A DNA stretch of 15,547 nucleotides from Propionibacteriaceae bacterium AM104-82. Its GTDB lineage: Bacteria > Actinomycetota > Actinomycetes > Propionibacteriales > Propionibacteriaceae. The notes below the pieces were generated by a model, which saw only the letters and a list, made by a program, of their open reading frames with translations, ran no database searches and had not been told where the DNA came from. Both the position numbers and the translations under genes were made by a program. Below, in pieces: positions 6,276-12,695 of the stretch; position 1 is the stretch's first letter, and each line of letters begins with the position of its first letter. The DNA is taken from NCBI GenBank assembly GCA_027658995.1, contig JAQDQK010000037.1, forward strand, positions 1-15,547, written 5' to 3'.

Positions 6276-6658
6276 GCCTGCAGCCTCAGCGGCCAAGGCA
6301 GCATTGACCGAGCTCACGTGAAGAGGCATGTACCTCACGACGAACTCGACACGGTCGCCGTACCGGTCCTTGATGTCCTCCACATGGGGGTACAGGGCGA
6401 TGCACGCCTCGCACTCGAAGTCGAGGAACTCCACCAGCTGAACCTGATCACCATCGGTCATGCGTGGGCTGTCGGGACGGACCAGATTCTCGAGTGAACC
6501 CTGGGGAGCGTCCGCGCCGGGCGACGAAGAGTCCGGTCGGGTGAGCAGTACAGCGACGACGAGAGCGATCAGGCCGCCGCGATGAGTGCAAGAGAGATCT
6601 GCCGACTGCGAGTCAGAGTGGCCTCCAGGTCTGGTTCCCGGCGTTCTGCCAGGCCCAT
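6275..6658 (-). pseudogene. DsbA-like thiol oxidoreductase, N-terminal fragment, frameshifted
   Basis: From the ATG at 6658 the minus strand reads MGLAERREPDLEATLTRSRQ, then a hydrophobic anchor ISLALIAA. A one-base shift near 6572-6580 follows; in-frame translation would stop at 6569-6571. In the next frame the anchor continues LIALVVAVLLTRPD, followed by a thioredoxin-fold start with VQLVEFLDFECEACIALYP. CEAC (DNA 6402-6413) is the active-site CxxC. The sequence then continues to NAALAAEAAG, a typical DsbA segment, where it runs out of frame into VKOR at about 6275. The intact ancestor would be a membrane-anchored, extracytoplasmic disulfide-forming protein. At least two lesions make it a pseudogene. 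Its start overlaps a CmtR-like operator. Confidence 0.75.
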
Positions 6659-6681
6659 AGGTCAACGTTCGCTGAACTATA
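6657..6681 (-). promoter_or_regulatory. CmtR-like operator and -10 element in front of the dsbA relic
   Basis: On the minus strand a TATAGT -10 (6676-6681) begins the block ATAGTTCAGC (6671-6680). A partner half-site GTTGACCTAT (6657-6666) overlaps the ATG at 6658. The first ten bases are identical to the block at the cmtR promoter (6932-6941), and the dyad arms ATAGNTCA...TGANCTAT match at most positions. This suggests the dsbA/VKOR pair belonged to the same metal regulon. Confidence 0.6.
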
Positions 6682-6682
6682 C

Positions 6683-6797
6683 CGAGGGATTCGGAAGTGA
6701 CGTGCCAGTCGTAGAAGCACGCGGCATCGACCACCACGTGCGCGGTGAGCACGGGCAGACCCGTCGCCATCTGCGAGGCCTGGACAACCCAGACAGG
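6683..6797 (-). pseudogene. Probable cation diffusion facilitator (CDF, CzcD-like) C-terminal relic
   Basis: The minus strand reads VWVVQASQMATGLPVLTAHV and then VVDAACFYDWHV. A segment with this spacing (W..., SG.PALSAHVVV, then an acidic C..D.H motif) is typical of the cytoplasmic C-terminal domain of CDF-type Zn/Cd efflux proteins. No membrane part of such a protein remains on either side. The fragment sits directly upstream of the dsbA relic's promoter. It is a decayed piece whose identity rests on this short match. Confidence 0.45.
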
Positions 6798-6906
6798 CTC
6801 GACACGCCCTCGGTGTGCTGCGTCGACCTTGCCAGGGCGGAGTCGTCGGTCGCCTGAGCGCAGCTGAAGTTGCGACCTCTCGCGTGTTCCGTGGCGGATA
6901 GCCAGA

Positions 6907-6954
6907 CTGACAAAAGGTCAGCGAGCACTGTATAGTTCAGCACATGCTGACTAT
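6907..6954 (+). promoter_or_regulatory. cmtR promoter with operator overlapping -10 and start codon
   Basis: The -35 element CTGACA (6907-6912) and the -10 element TATAGT (6931-6936) are 18 bp apart. The ATG at 6944 lies only 7 nt past the -10, so the transcript should be leaderless, which is common in actinobacteria. An inverted repeat, ATAGTTCAGC (6932-6941) and GCTGACTAT (6946-6954), covers the -10, the start site and the first codons. A repressor bound here would block its own transcription. The same block recurs at 15176-15199 and, diverged, at 6657-6681. Confidence 0.75.
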
Positions 6955-7303
6955 TGCTTCGCGCCTCGACGTCATGAACCGGCTCGGCCGGGCCATGGCG
7001 GACCCGACGCGCTCCCGGATCCTGATGACCCTCCTTGATAGCCCGAGCTACCCGGCTGTGCTGTCGCACGAGCTGGAGCTGACTCGCTCGAACGTGTCGA
7101 ACCATCTGACGTGCTTGCGAGACTGCGGGATCGTCGTCGCAGAGCCCGAAGGACGGCAGACTCGTTACGAGATCGCCGACCCACATCTCGCTGCGGCCCT
7201 CGTCGCTCTGGTGGACGTGACACTCGCCGTGGACGAGCAGGCTCCCTGCGTGGACTCGACGTGCACGGTGCCGGGCTGCTGCGGGACTGGAGCGGGTGCA
7301 TGA
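6944..7303 (+). CDS. cmtR: CmtR-type ArsR/SmtB-family Cd(II)/Pb(II)-sensing repressor
   Basis: This 119-residue winged-helix repressor has GRAMADPTRSRIL near the N-terminus and the recognition region LTRSNVSNHLTCLRDCG. Cysteines C57, C61 and C102 fall at exactly the residue numbers of the Cd/Pb ligands known for Mycobacterium tuberculosis CmtR. Three further cysteines (107, 112, 113) lie in the C-terminal tail. Apo-protein should bind the operator over its own start and release it when Cd(II) or Pb(II) binds. It is the first gene of an operon: its stop overlaps the cadA start as ATGA. A second copy lies at the right edge of the window, about three-quarters identical by hand count. Confidence 0.92.
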   Translation: MLTIASRLDVMNRLGRAMADPTRSRILMTLLDSPSYPAVLSHELELTRSNVSNHLTCLRDCGIVVAEPEGRQTRYEIADPHLAAALVALVDVTLAVDEQAPCVDSTCTVPGCCGTGAGA

Positions 7304-9216
7304 GCGCGGCGTGTGGGTGCGAGCACGAGAGTGCGACGCCGACGGGCGAGGAGGTTGAGGGCGCGGAGCGGCCATGGTGGAAGGACCGCGGTGTCTTGGT
7401 TCCGATCTTCTCCGGTGTCGCCTTTCTCAGTGGTCTGATCTCTGAGCGGTCCGGGGCTGAGACCGTGGCTCTGGTCTTGTTCTGGATCGGCCTGCTGCTG
7501 GGCGCGTCGACCTTCACACCTGGCGCGGTCCGCAGGCTCTTCAAGGGCAGGATCGGCATCGGGTTGCTGATGACGATCAGTGCGATCGGCGCGGTCATCC
7601 TCGGCTACGTCGAGGAAGCGGCCGCACTCGCGTTCCTGTACTCCATCGCCGAGGCGCTAGAAGACAAGGCGATGGATCGCGCCCGCGGTGGTCTGCGGGC
7701 GCTGCTGAAGCTCGTGCCGGACACCGCGACCGTGCTGCGCGACGGAGCCTCCGTCGAGGTCGCGGCGAAAGACCTGACCGTCGGCCAGCTCATGGTGATC
7801 CGCCCGGGAGAGCGGATCGCGACCGATGGCGTCGTCCGGGCGGGACGCTCCAGCCTGGACACCTCGGCGATCACGGGCGAATCGATCCCGGTCGAGGTCG
7901 AGCCCGGTGACGCAGTCTCGGCTGGCGCAATCAACAGCACCGGCGCACTGGAAGTCGAGGCGACCGCGGCGGGCACCGACAACTCGCTCACCACGATCGT
8001 GGAGCTGGTCGAGAAGGCGCAGACCGAGAAGGGCGAACGTGCCCGCCTAGCCGACAAGATCGCCCGACCGCTCGTCCCTGGTGTCCTGATTCTTGCTGCG
8101 TTGGTCGCAATCATCGGCTCGCTGCTGGGCGATCCAGAGCTGTGGACAACGCGCGCCCTCGTGGTGCTGGTGGCAGCCTCGCCCTGCGCACTAGCGATCT
8201 CCGTCCCGCTGACAGTCGTCGCCGGCATCGGCGCGGCGAGCAAGTTCGGAGTGATCATCAAATCTGGAGCGGTCTTCGAGCGTTTCGGCACCGTCCGGCA
8301 CGTGGCCGTTGACAAGACCGGCACTCTCACCCGCAACGAGCCTGCCGTCACCGCGGTCCTCACCGTCGACGGCCTGACCGAGGCACAGGTGCTCGCATGG
8401 GCCGCTGCGCTGGAGCACCACAGCACTCATCCTCTCGCCGCGGCGATCACCGCCGCCGCCCCGGGCGTCACGGCAGCGGCGGATGTGACTGAGCAGGCGG
8501 GGCACGGCATCGAAGGCACCGCCGATGGTTCGACGATCACCGTCGGCAGCCCGCGCTGGCTCGACGCCGGTGAGCTCGGCGACCGGGTCGAGGGACTGGA
8601 AGAGCAAGGCATGACCGTCGTGATCGTGCACCGAGACGGAGCGCCAGTCGGCGCGATCGGCGTCCGAGATGAACTACGCCCCGAGGTCCCCGAGGTCGTC
8701 CGTACCCTCGCAAGCCAGGGGGTCGGAATGACGATGCTCACCGGCGACAACACCCGCACAGCGCAGGCCCTTGCCGCCCAGGCGGGGATCGTCGACGTCC
8801 GCGCAGAACTGCGCCCTGAAGACAAGGCCGCCGCGATCGGAGCGTTCTCCGAGGCAGGACCGGTCGCGATGATCGGCGATGGCATCAACGACGCGCCCGC
8901 TCTCGCGGCAGCCGACATCGGCATCGCGATGGGCGCGACCGGATCGGACGCCGCGATCGAGTCCGCCGACATCGCGTTCACCGGCCACGACCTGCGTCTC
9001 ATCCCCAGAGCGTTTGACCACGCCCGTCGGGGTCGCCGCATCATCAACCAGAACATCATCCTGTCTCTGTTGATCATCACCGCGCTGCTCCCACTCGCCC
9101 TCTTCGGTGTCCTGGGGCTCGCTGCCGTGGTCCTGGTTCACGAAGTCGCCGAGGTCATCGTGATCCTCAACGGCCTGCGCGCCGCCCGAACCCATACGCC
9201 GCAGATCGGCAGCTGA
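7300..9216 (+). CDS. cadA: P1B-type heavy-metal translocating ATPase (Cd/Zn/Pb-type efflux pump)
   Basis: This 638-residue membrane pump exports metal ions using ATP. The start is the ATG at 7300, which overlaps the cmtR stop; an upstream extension in this frame would run through cmtR. The actuator loop TGES is at 192-195, the phosphorylated aspartate D338 in DKTGT at 338-342, the P1B-specific HP pair at 377-378, and GDGIND at 526-531. The metal-site motif in the fourth-from-last membrane region is SPC (294-296) rather than the CPC of classic CadA/ZntA, and the last membrane helix carries HEVAEV. There is no N-terminal HMA domain, only a short CGCEH tail. SPC pumps are often placed in the P1B-4 group, so metal choice cannot be read from the motif alone. 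Control by a CmtR-type sensor suggests Cd/Pb. The gene is intact. Confidence 0.92.
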   Translation: MSAACGCEHESATPTGEEVEGAERPWWKDRGVLVPIFSGVAFLSGLISERSGAETVALVLFWIGLLLGASTFTPGAVRRLFKGRIGIGLLMTISAIGAVILGYVEEAAALAFLYSIAEALEDKAMDRARGGLRALLKLVPDTATVLRDGASVEVAAKDLTVGQLMVIRPGERIATDGVVRAGRSSLDTSAITGESIPVEVEPGDAVSAGAINSTGALEVEATAAGTDNSLTTIVELVEKAQTEKGERARLADKIARPLVPGVLILAALVAIIGSLLGDPELWTTRALVVLVAASPCALAISVPLTVVAGIGAASKFGVIIKSGAVFERFGTVRHVAVDKTGTLTRNEPAVTAVLTVDGLTEAQVLAWAAALEHHSTHPLAAAITAAAPGVTAAADVTEQAGHGIEGTADGSTITVGSPRWLDAGELGDRVEGLEEQGMTVVIVHRDGAPVGAIGVRDELRPEVPEVVRTLASQGVGMTMLTGDNTRTAQALAAQAGIVDVRAELRPEDKAAAIGAFSEAGPVAMIGDGINDAPALAAADIGIAMGATGSDAAIESADIAFTGHDLRLIPRAFDHARRGRRIINQNIILSLLIITALLPLALFGVLGLAAVVLVHEVAEVIVILNGLRAARTHTPQIGS

Positions 9217-9242
9217 TGCTTGCGACCATCGGGTCGGCGATC
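9216..9242 (+). pseudogene. cadD: cadD 5' fragment, split from its 3' part by an IS3-family insertion
   Basis: The ATG at 9216 overlaps the cadA stop (TGATG) and encodes MLATIGSAI. The frame then enters the insertion sequence. Joining base 9242 to base 10788 restores a smooth SAIGLFAATNIDDIVVL, the normal start of a CadD-family protein. The element therefore interrupted the third gene of the operon after codon nine. Confidence 0.8.
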
Positions 9243-9259
9243 CCCTACGGGTCAGGATG

Positions 9260-9274
9260 AGTTGAGGCCGGTGG
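9260..9274. repeat. IS3-family element, left 15-bp inverted repeat core
   Basis: AGTTGAGGCCGGTGG, a perfect inverted match to 10754-10768. An outer GTCAGGATG here corresponds imperfectly to GTCAAGGT at the other end. Confidence 0.85.
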
Positions 9275-9323
9275 TTCATAGCAAGTCCGCCAGCGTGGGG
9301 CGTGAACCAGGAGTCCAATCATC

Positions 9324-9755
9324 ATGAGTTCGTCTTTGATCGCGGTGCGCGACGATGGTCGTATGCCCAGTCCCGGACCTCGTTCGGGGGGTCCGACCTC
9401 GCGGAGGTCGTTCTCCTCGGCGCAGAAGCTTGACCACCTGGCCGCCTACGAGGTGGCCGTCGCCAGCGGCCTGGGCGGTGCGTACCTGCGCGAGCACGGG
9501 TTGTACTCCTCGCTGGTCAGCGAGTGGCGCCGGATGCGTGACGCAGGGGTCCTCGCGGGGAAACAACCTGGGGAGAAGATCGGGCGGCTGTCGGCCGAGC
9601 AGGCGGAGATCGCCCGGTTGCGCCGTCAGCTCGACAAGGCCGAGCGGAGGTTGGTGACGACCGAGGCGGCGCTGGTGATCATGGGAAAAGCACACGATCT
9701 CTTGGACGTGCTTACCAAGAGATCGCGGGACGACTCCGAGCACACCACGCGTTGA
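9324..9755 (+). CDS. IS3-family transposase OrfA (DNA-binding subunit)
   Basis: This 143-residue protein starts at the ATG at 9324, preceded by AGGAG. It is rich in basic residues and contains RRSFSSAQKLDHLAAYEVA, a helix-turn-helix region for end binding. The coiled-coil segment AEQAEIARLRRQLDKAERRL is typical of OrfA C-termini. It overlaps OrfB through TGATG. In this family OrfA recognises the inverted repeats and joins OrfB by coupling or by -1 frameshifting. A GGGAAAAGC stretch near 9684 lies in the overlap region's approach but is a weaker slip site than the A6G of the IS3 relic at 191-198. The gene is intact. Confidence 0.8.
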   Translation: MSSSLIAVRDDGRMPSPGPRSGGPTSRRSFSSAQKLDHLAAYEVAVASGLGGAYLREHGLYSSLVSEWRRMRDAGVLAGKQPGEKIGRLSAEQAEIARLRRQLDKAERRLVTTEAALVIMGKAHDLLDVLTKRSRDDSEHTTR

Positions 9756-10750
9756 TGGCTACCTACCGTGAGCTGACCGGTGCGGGGGTCCCGACCCGGG
9801 CCGCGGCGATCCTGGTCGGGGTGTCGCGGGCGACCGCGACCCGCCGCCCCCGCACCCCGGTGGTGACCAGGGCCCGGGTGCCGGTGAACAAGCTCACCGA
9901 CGCGGAACGGGCCGAGGTCCTGGCGGTCGTGAACAGCCCCAGGTTCGTGGACCTGCCCCCGATCCAGATCTACGCCCACCTGCTCGACGAGGGCGTGTAT
10001 CTGGGGTCGATCTCCACGATCTACCGGGTGTTGACCGCGAACGCGCAGATCAAGGAGCGCCGCCGGTTGGCCCGCCACCCGGCCCGGACCATCCCCGAGC
10101 TCGTCGCCACCGCCCCCGGGCAGGTCTACTCGTGGGACATCACCAAGCTCGCCGGGCCCATCAAGGGCACCTACTTCGACGCCTACGTGATGATCGACAT
10201 CTACTCCCGCTACATCGTCGGCGCGCACGTGCACGCGGCCGAGTCCGCCGTCCTGGCGGCCGAGATGATGAAGGAGATCTTCGGGGTCCACGGCATCCCG
10301 CAGGTCGTGCACGCCGACCGGGGCACGTCCATGACGTCCAAGACCGTCGCGGCGCTCCTGGCGGACCTGGAGGTCACCAAGTCACACAGCCGGCCCCGGG
10401 TGAGCAACGACAACCCCTACTCCGAAGCGTGGTTCAAGACGTTGAAGTTCGCGCCCGTGTTCCCCGAACGCTTCGGCTCCCTGACTGACGCCCGGTCGTT
10501 CATGGCCGACTTCGTCGCCGGCTACAACCATCACCACCACCACACCGGCATCGGACTGAACACCCCCGCTGACGTCCACTACGGCCTCGCCGCGGCGAAG
10601 GCTGGCGAGCGGGCTCTCGTCCTGGCCGCCGCCCGCGCCCGCAACCCCGAACGATTCGCCACCAACCGCGATCCGAAGATCCTGGCCATCCCACCGACGG
10701 CCTGGATCAACCAACCCGCCGACAACACCGGCATCGAGCTAGCCGCCTAA
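9755..10750 (+). CDS. IS3-family transposase OrfB (DDE catalytic subunit)
   Basis: This 331-residue protein starts at the ATG at 9755, which shares one base with the OrfA stop. The integrase core carries D128 in YSWDITKLAGP, D188 in VVHADRGTSM and E224 in NPYSEAWFKTLKF, with 35 residues between the last two. The motif SWDITK and the HTGIGLNTPADVHYG tail are usual for IS3-family OrfB proteins. With OrfA it cuts and joins the element ends. The frame is complete and lacks visible lesions, so the element may still be mobile. It is the cause of the split cadD. Confidence 0.93.
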   Translation: MATYRELTGAGVPTRAAAILVGVSRATATRRPRTPVVTRARVPVNKLTDAERAEVLAVVNSPRFVDLPPIQIYAHLLDEGVYLGSISTIYRVLTANAQIKERRRLARHPARTIPELVATAPGQVYSWDITKLAGPIKGTYFDAYVMIDIYSRYIVGAHVHAAESAVLAAEMMKEIFGVHGIPQVVHADRGTSMTSKTVAALLADLEVTKSHSRPRVSNDNPYSEAWFKTLKFAPVFPERFGSLTDARSFMADFVAGYNHHHHHTGIGLNTPADVHYGLAAAKAGERALVLAAARARNPERFATNRDPKILAIPPTAWINQPADNTGIELAA

Positions 10751-10753
10751 CAC

Positions 10754-10768
10754 CCACCGGCCTCAACT
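10754..10768. repeat. IS3-family element, right 15-bp inverted repeat core
   Basis: CCACCGGCCTCAACT, the perfect inverse of 9260-9274. It lies 3 bp after the OrfB stop codon. Confidence 0.85.
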
Positions 10769-10787
10769 ACCTTGACAAATTCCGATC

Positions 10788-11369
10788 GGCCTGTTCGCCG
10801 CCACCAACATTGACGACATCGTCGTGCTCGTGGTGCTGTTCCTCGCCTCTCGTCGGGGAAAGCCAAGACCATGGCAGATCGTCGCGGGGCAGTACCTCGG
10901 GTTCATCACCCTCGTCGTGGTCAGCGTGGTGGCCGCTTTGGGCTTGACGATCATCCCAGACTCCTGGGTCGGGCTCCTTGGGCTGATCCCTCTAACCATC
11001 GGCATCTGGACGCTCGCGCGGGGGCTACGCCGCAACCAGGCTGATGACGATGGTGAAGCAAAGATCACTGCAGTCGGGTTGTGGGGCGTCGCCGGGATCA
11101 CGATCGCCAATGGTGCCGACAACATCTCCCTCTACACGCCGATCTTTCGCACCAGCGCACCCGCTGACGTCGTGGTCATGATTGGAGTGTTCCTCCTCCT
11201 CGTGGCCGTCTGGTGCGGCGCGGGACGGCTGATCGGAACGCACGAGGCCGTCACCGATGCGTTGGAACGGGTCGAGCATTGGCTTGTCCCCGCAGTGTTC
11301 ATCGGACTGGGGCTGTTCATCCTGATCGAGTCCGGCGTCGTCCTCCGGCTCTCGGAGGTCTTCGCATGA
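10788..11369 (+). pseudogene. cadD: CadD-family cadmium resistance transporter, 3' fragment
   Basis: The frame reads GLFAATNIDDIVVLVVLFLA, SRRGKPRPWQIVAGQYLGF and several hydrophobic helices, ending at 11369. The small membrane protein with an acidic NIDDIVVL first helix, a GQYLGF motif and a second IANGADNISLY repeat matches the CadD family, implicated in Cd efflux or binding. With the nine codons before the insertion, the ancestral protein would be about 202 residues, normal for CadD. Without its first codons it lacks a native start; a GTG at 10824 would skip part of the first helix. It overlaps the lspA start as ATGA, so downstream translation may depend on reading through it. Confidence 0.85.
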
Positions 11370-11890
11370 CGTCGCGCGAGACCGGCCACGAGCCCGAAGC
11401 ACGAGAAGTTCCCCCGCCGCGGCGCTGGCAACTCACCGTGGGAGCGTTCACGCTCGGCGCGTTGGTAGTCCTCGTCGACCAGGGGACCAAAACTTGGGCC
11501 GAAGCCACACTTACCGAGGGCGAACGCGTCCCTTTGATCGGCAACCTGTTGGGTTTGCAACTTGCCTACAATCCCGGCGCGGCCTTCTCCTTCGGCGAAG
11601 GCTCCACCCCGGTGTTCGCTCTGGCGGCCGTCGTTGCTACGGTCACCGCGGTCGTCTTCGCCTTGCGTGTCCGGCGACCTAGGTGGGCGATCGTGATCGG
11701 TGCGCTCGGTGGAGCCGCCGCCTCGCACACCGGCGACCGGCTCTTCCGCGAGCCAGGGTTTGCCCAAGGTCATGTCGTGGACTTCCTGGCATACGGCACC
11801 TGGTTCATCGGCAACGTTGCGGACATCGTGATCGTCGCGGTCGCGATCACCGGAGTGCTCCTCATGCTCCGCGAGCGGCCCGGCGAGTGA
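11366..11890 (+). CDS. lspA: Metal-operon lipoprotein signal peptidase II (LspA/PbrC-like)
   Basis: This 174-residue protein begins at the ATG at 11366, overlapping the cadD stop; longer in-frame readings run through cadD and are rejected. It has four predicted membrane helices. Family motifs are LVDQGTK (37-42), NPGAAFSFG (69-77), the catalytic D124 in HTGDRLFR, and the catalytic D153 in GNVADI. Signal peptidase II removes lipoprotein signal peptides in the membrane. Dedicated copies occur in lead/cadmium operons, as with PbrC of Cupriavidus. The usual GNLxDR motif reads SHTGDR here, losing the conserved asparagine, and FNxAD reads GNVAD. Both aspartates remain, so activity is plausible. A GCCGCT/AGCGGC hairpin follows the stop (11892-11914). 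Confidence 0.88.
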   Translation: MTSRETGHEPEAREVPPPRRWQLTVGAFTLGALVVLVDQGTKTWAEATLTEGERVPLIGNLLGLQLAYNPGAAFSFGEGSTPVFALAAVVATVTAVVFALRVRRPRWAIVIGALGGAAASHTGDRLFREPGFAQGHVVDFLAYGTWFIGNVADIVIVAVAITGVLLMLRERPGE

Positions 11891-12117
11891 CGCCGCTTTA
11901 GCGAACACAGCGGCAGCATCGGAGAGTTCACTACTTCCCCAGGCGGCGAGATCTCCCTCGAGGTCAAAAGTTACGGCAGCTACCGGGTCCAACTGGTCCC
12001 GCGGACGACCGTCCATGAGACACCACGGCAGGCGAGCGTCCAGATCGGCGCGTCGTGTCTCATGGCCCGTGTCCGAGACCTATGTACCGCGAGGGACGTT
12101 GGCGGTACATTCGGGTC
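11891..12117. other. Intergenic stretch between lspA and the Tn-B resolvase, with three dyads
   Basis: Three inverted repeats are visible. GCCGCT/AGCGGC (11892-11914) lies just after lspA and may be a terminator stem, though no T run follows. CCATGAGACAC/GTGTCTCATGG (12013-12065) has 11-bp perfect arms. ATGTACCGC/GCGGTACAT (12082-12110) has 9-bp perfect arms and ends just before the resolvase start, so it is a candidate resolution site or operator. No start of a Tn-B-type terminus could be recognised. The frame after the lspA stop is open (EFTTSPGGEISLEVKSYGSY) and may be a gene relic. Confidence 0.5.
12082..12110. promoter_or_regulatory. Candidate resolution site/operator of the Tn-B resolvase
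   Basis: A perfect 9-bp dyad, ATGTACCGC and GCGGTACAT with an 11-bp centre, ends 8 bp before the resolvase ATG (12118). Serine resolvases act at and repress from dyads next to their own genes. Together with the longer dyad at 12013-12065 it could form a multi-subsite res region. This is inference from position and symmetry. Confidence 0.45.
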
Positions 12118-12684
12118 ATGGCTTCGATCGGATACGCGCGCGTCTCGACCCGGGAGCAGAACCCGGACGGGCAGACAGACCTGCTCGCCGCCGCGGGGTG
12201 CGAGAAGGTGTTCGTCGAGCACGCCTCGGGAGTGCTGGCCAAGCGACCCGCGCTCGACGACGCTCTGGACTACTTGCGCTCAGGTGACACCCTCGTGGTG
12301 ACCAAGCTCGACCGGCTCGGGCGGTCGGTGCGCAACCTCAAGGAAGTCGTCGAGAGCCTCCAGCAGCGAGGCATCGGTCTCAAGGCGCTGTCTCAGGGCA
12401 TCGACACCACGACACCGGGTGGCCGCCTGTTCTTCCACATGCTCGCCGCGATCGCTGAGTTCGAGCATGACCTGATCGTCGAGCGCACCCAGGACGGTCT
12501 TGCCGCCGCCCGAGCGAGAGGTCGCAAGGGCGGCGGCCGGTTCAAGATGACGGCGACCAAGGCGCGCCAGGCCCGGGCGATGTACGACGAGAAGTCCTAC
12601 ACGGTCCAGCAGATCGCTGAGACGTTCGGTGTCTCGCGCGGCACGATCTACCGTCACCTCGCCCAAGACGCACGGCCGATGTGA
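12118..12684 (+). CDS. Serine resolvase/invertase-type recombinase (Tn-B)
   Basis: This 188-residue protein starts at the ATG at 12118, giving the standard opening MASIGYARVSTREQNPDGQ with catalytic S10; a longer frame upstream adds an unrelated leader across the dyad and is rejected. The motifs TKLDRLGRSVRNL and FEHDLIVERTQDGL follow. A C-terminal helix-turn-helix (QIAETFGVSRGTIYRHL) completes the small-serine-recombinase layout. It should resolve cointegrates formed by Tn-B. It leads the plus-strand resolvase-tniA-tniB set, ending 11 nt before tniA. It differs clearly from the Tn-A resolvase, so the two elements probably do not share res sites. Confidence 0.92.
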   Translation: MASIGYARVSTREQNPDGQTDLLAAAGCEKVFVEHASGVLAKRPALDDALDYLRSGDTLVVTKLDRLGRSVRNLKEVVESLQQRGIGLKALSQGIDTTTPGGRLFFHMLAAIAEFEHDLIVERTQDGLAAARARGRKGGGRFKMTATKARQARAMYDEKSYTVQQIAETFGVSRGTIYRHLAQDARPM

Positions 12685-12695
12685 GGTGAGGGGAC

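Larger units (their letters stand above)
9243..10782 (+). mobile_element. IS3-family insertion sequence within cadD
   Basis: A 15-bp perfect inverted repeat, AGTTGAGGCCGGTGG, lies at 9260-9274 and, inverted, at 10754-10768. Two overlapping plus-strand transposase genes fill the interior. The interrupted cadD reads on cleanly if CGATC (9238-9242 and 10783-10787) is taken as a 5-bp target duplication. The outermost bases do not align well between the two ends (18 versus 15 nt outside GTTGAGG), so exact borders could be a few bases off. Both genes look intact, so the element is probably recent and may be active. Confidence 0.8.

Noticed and set aside
10772..10777. TTGACA at the right end of the IS3-family element as an outward promoter for cadD/lspA
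   Set aside because: No A/T-rich -10 is found 16-19 bp downstream, so only a -35 half is present.
11132..12016. A 294-codon minus-strand open frame over cadD and lspA
   Set aside because: Both plus-strand genes show family motifs and overlapping start/stop codons; the antisense reading has none.
12055..12117. An N-terminal extension of the Tn-B resolvase
   Set aside because: It would translate through the dyad region and place an arginine-rich leader before the standard MASIGYARVS opening.
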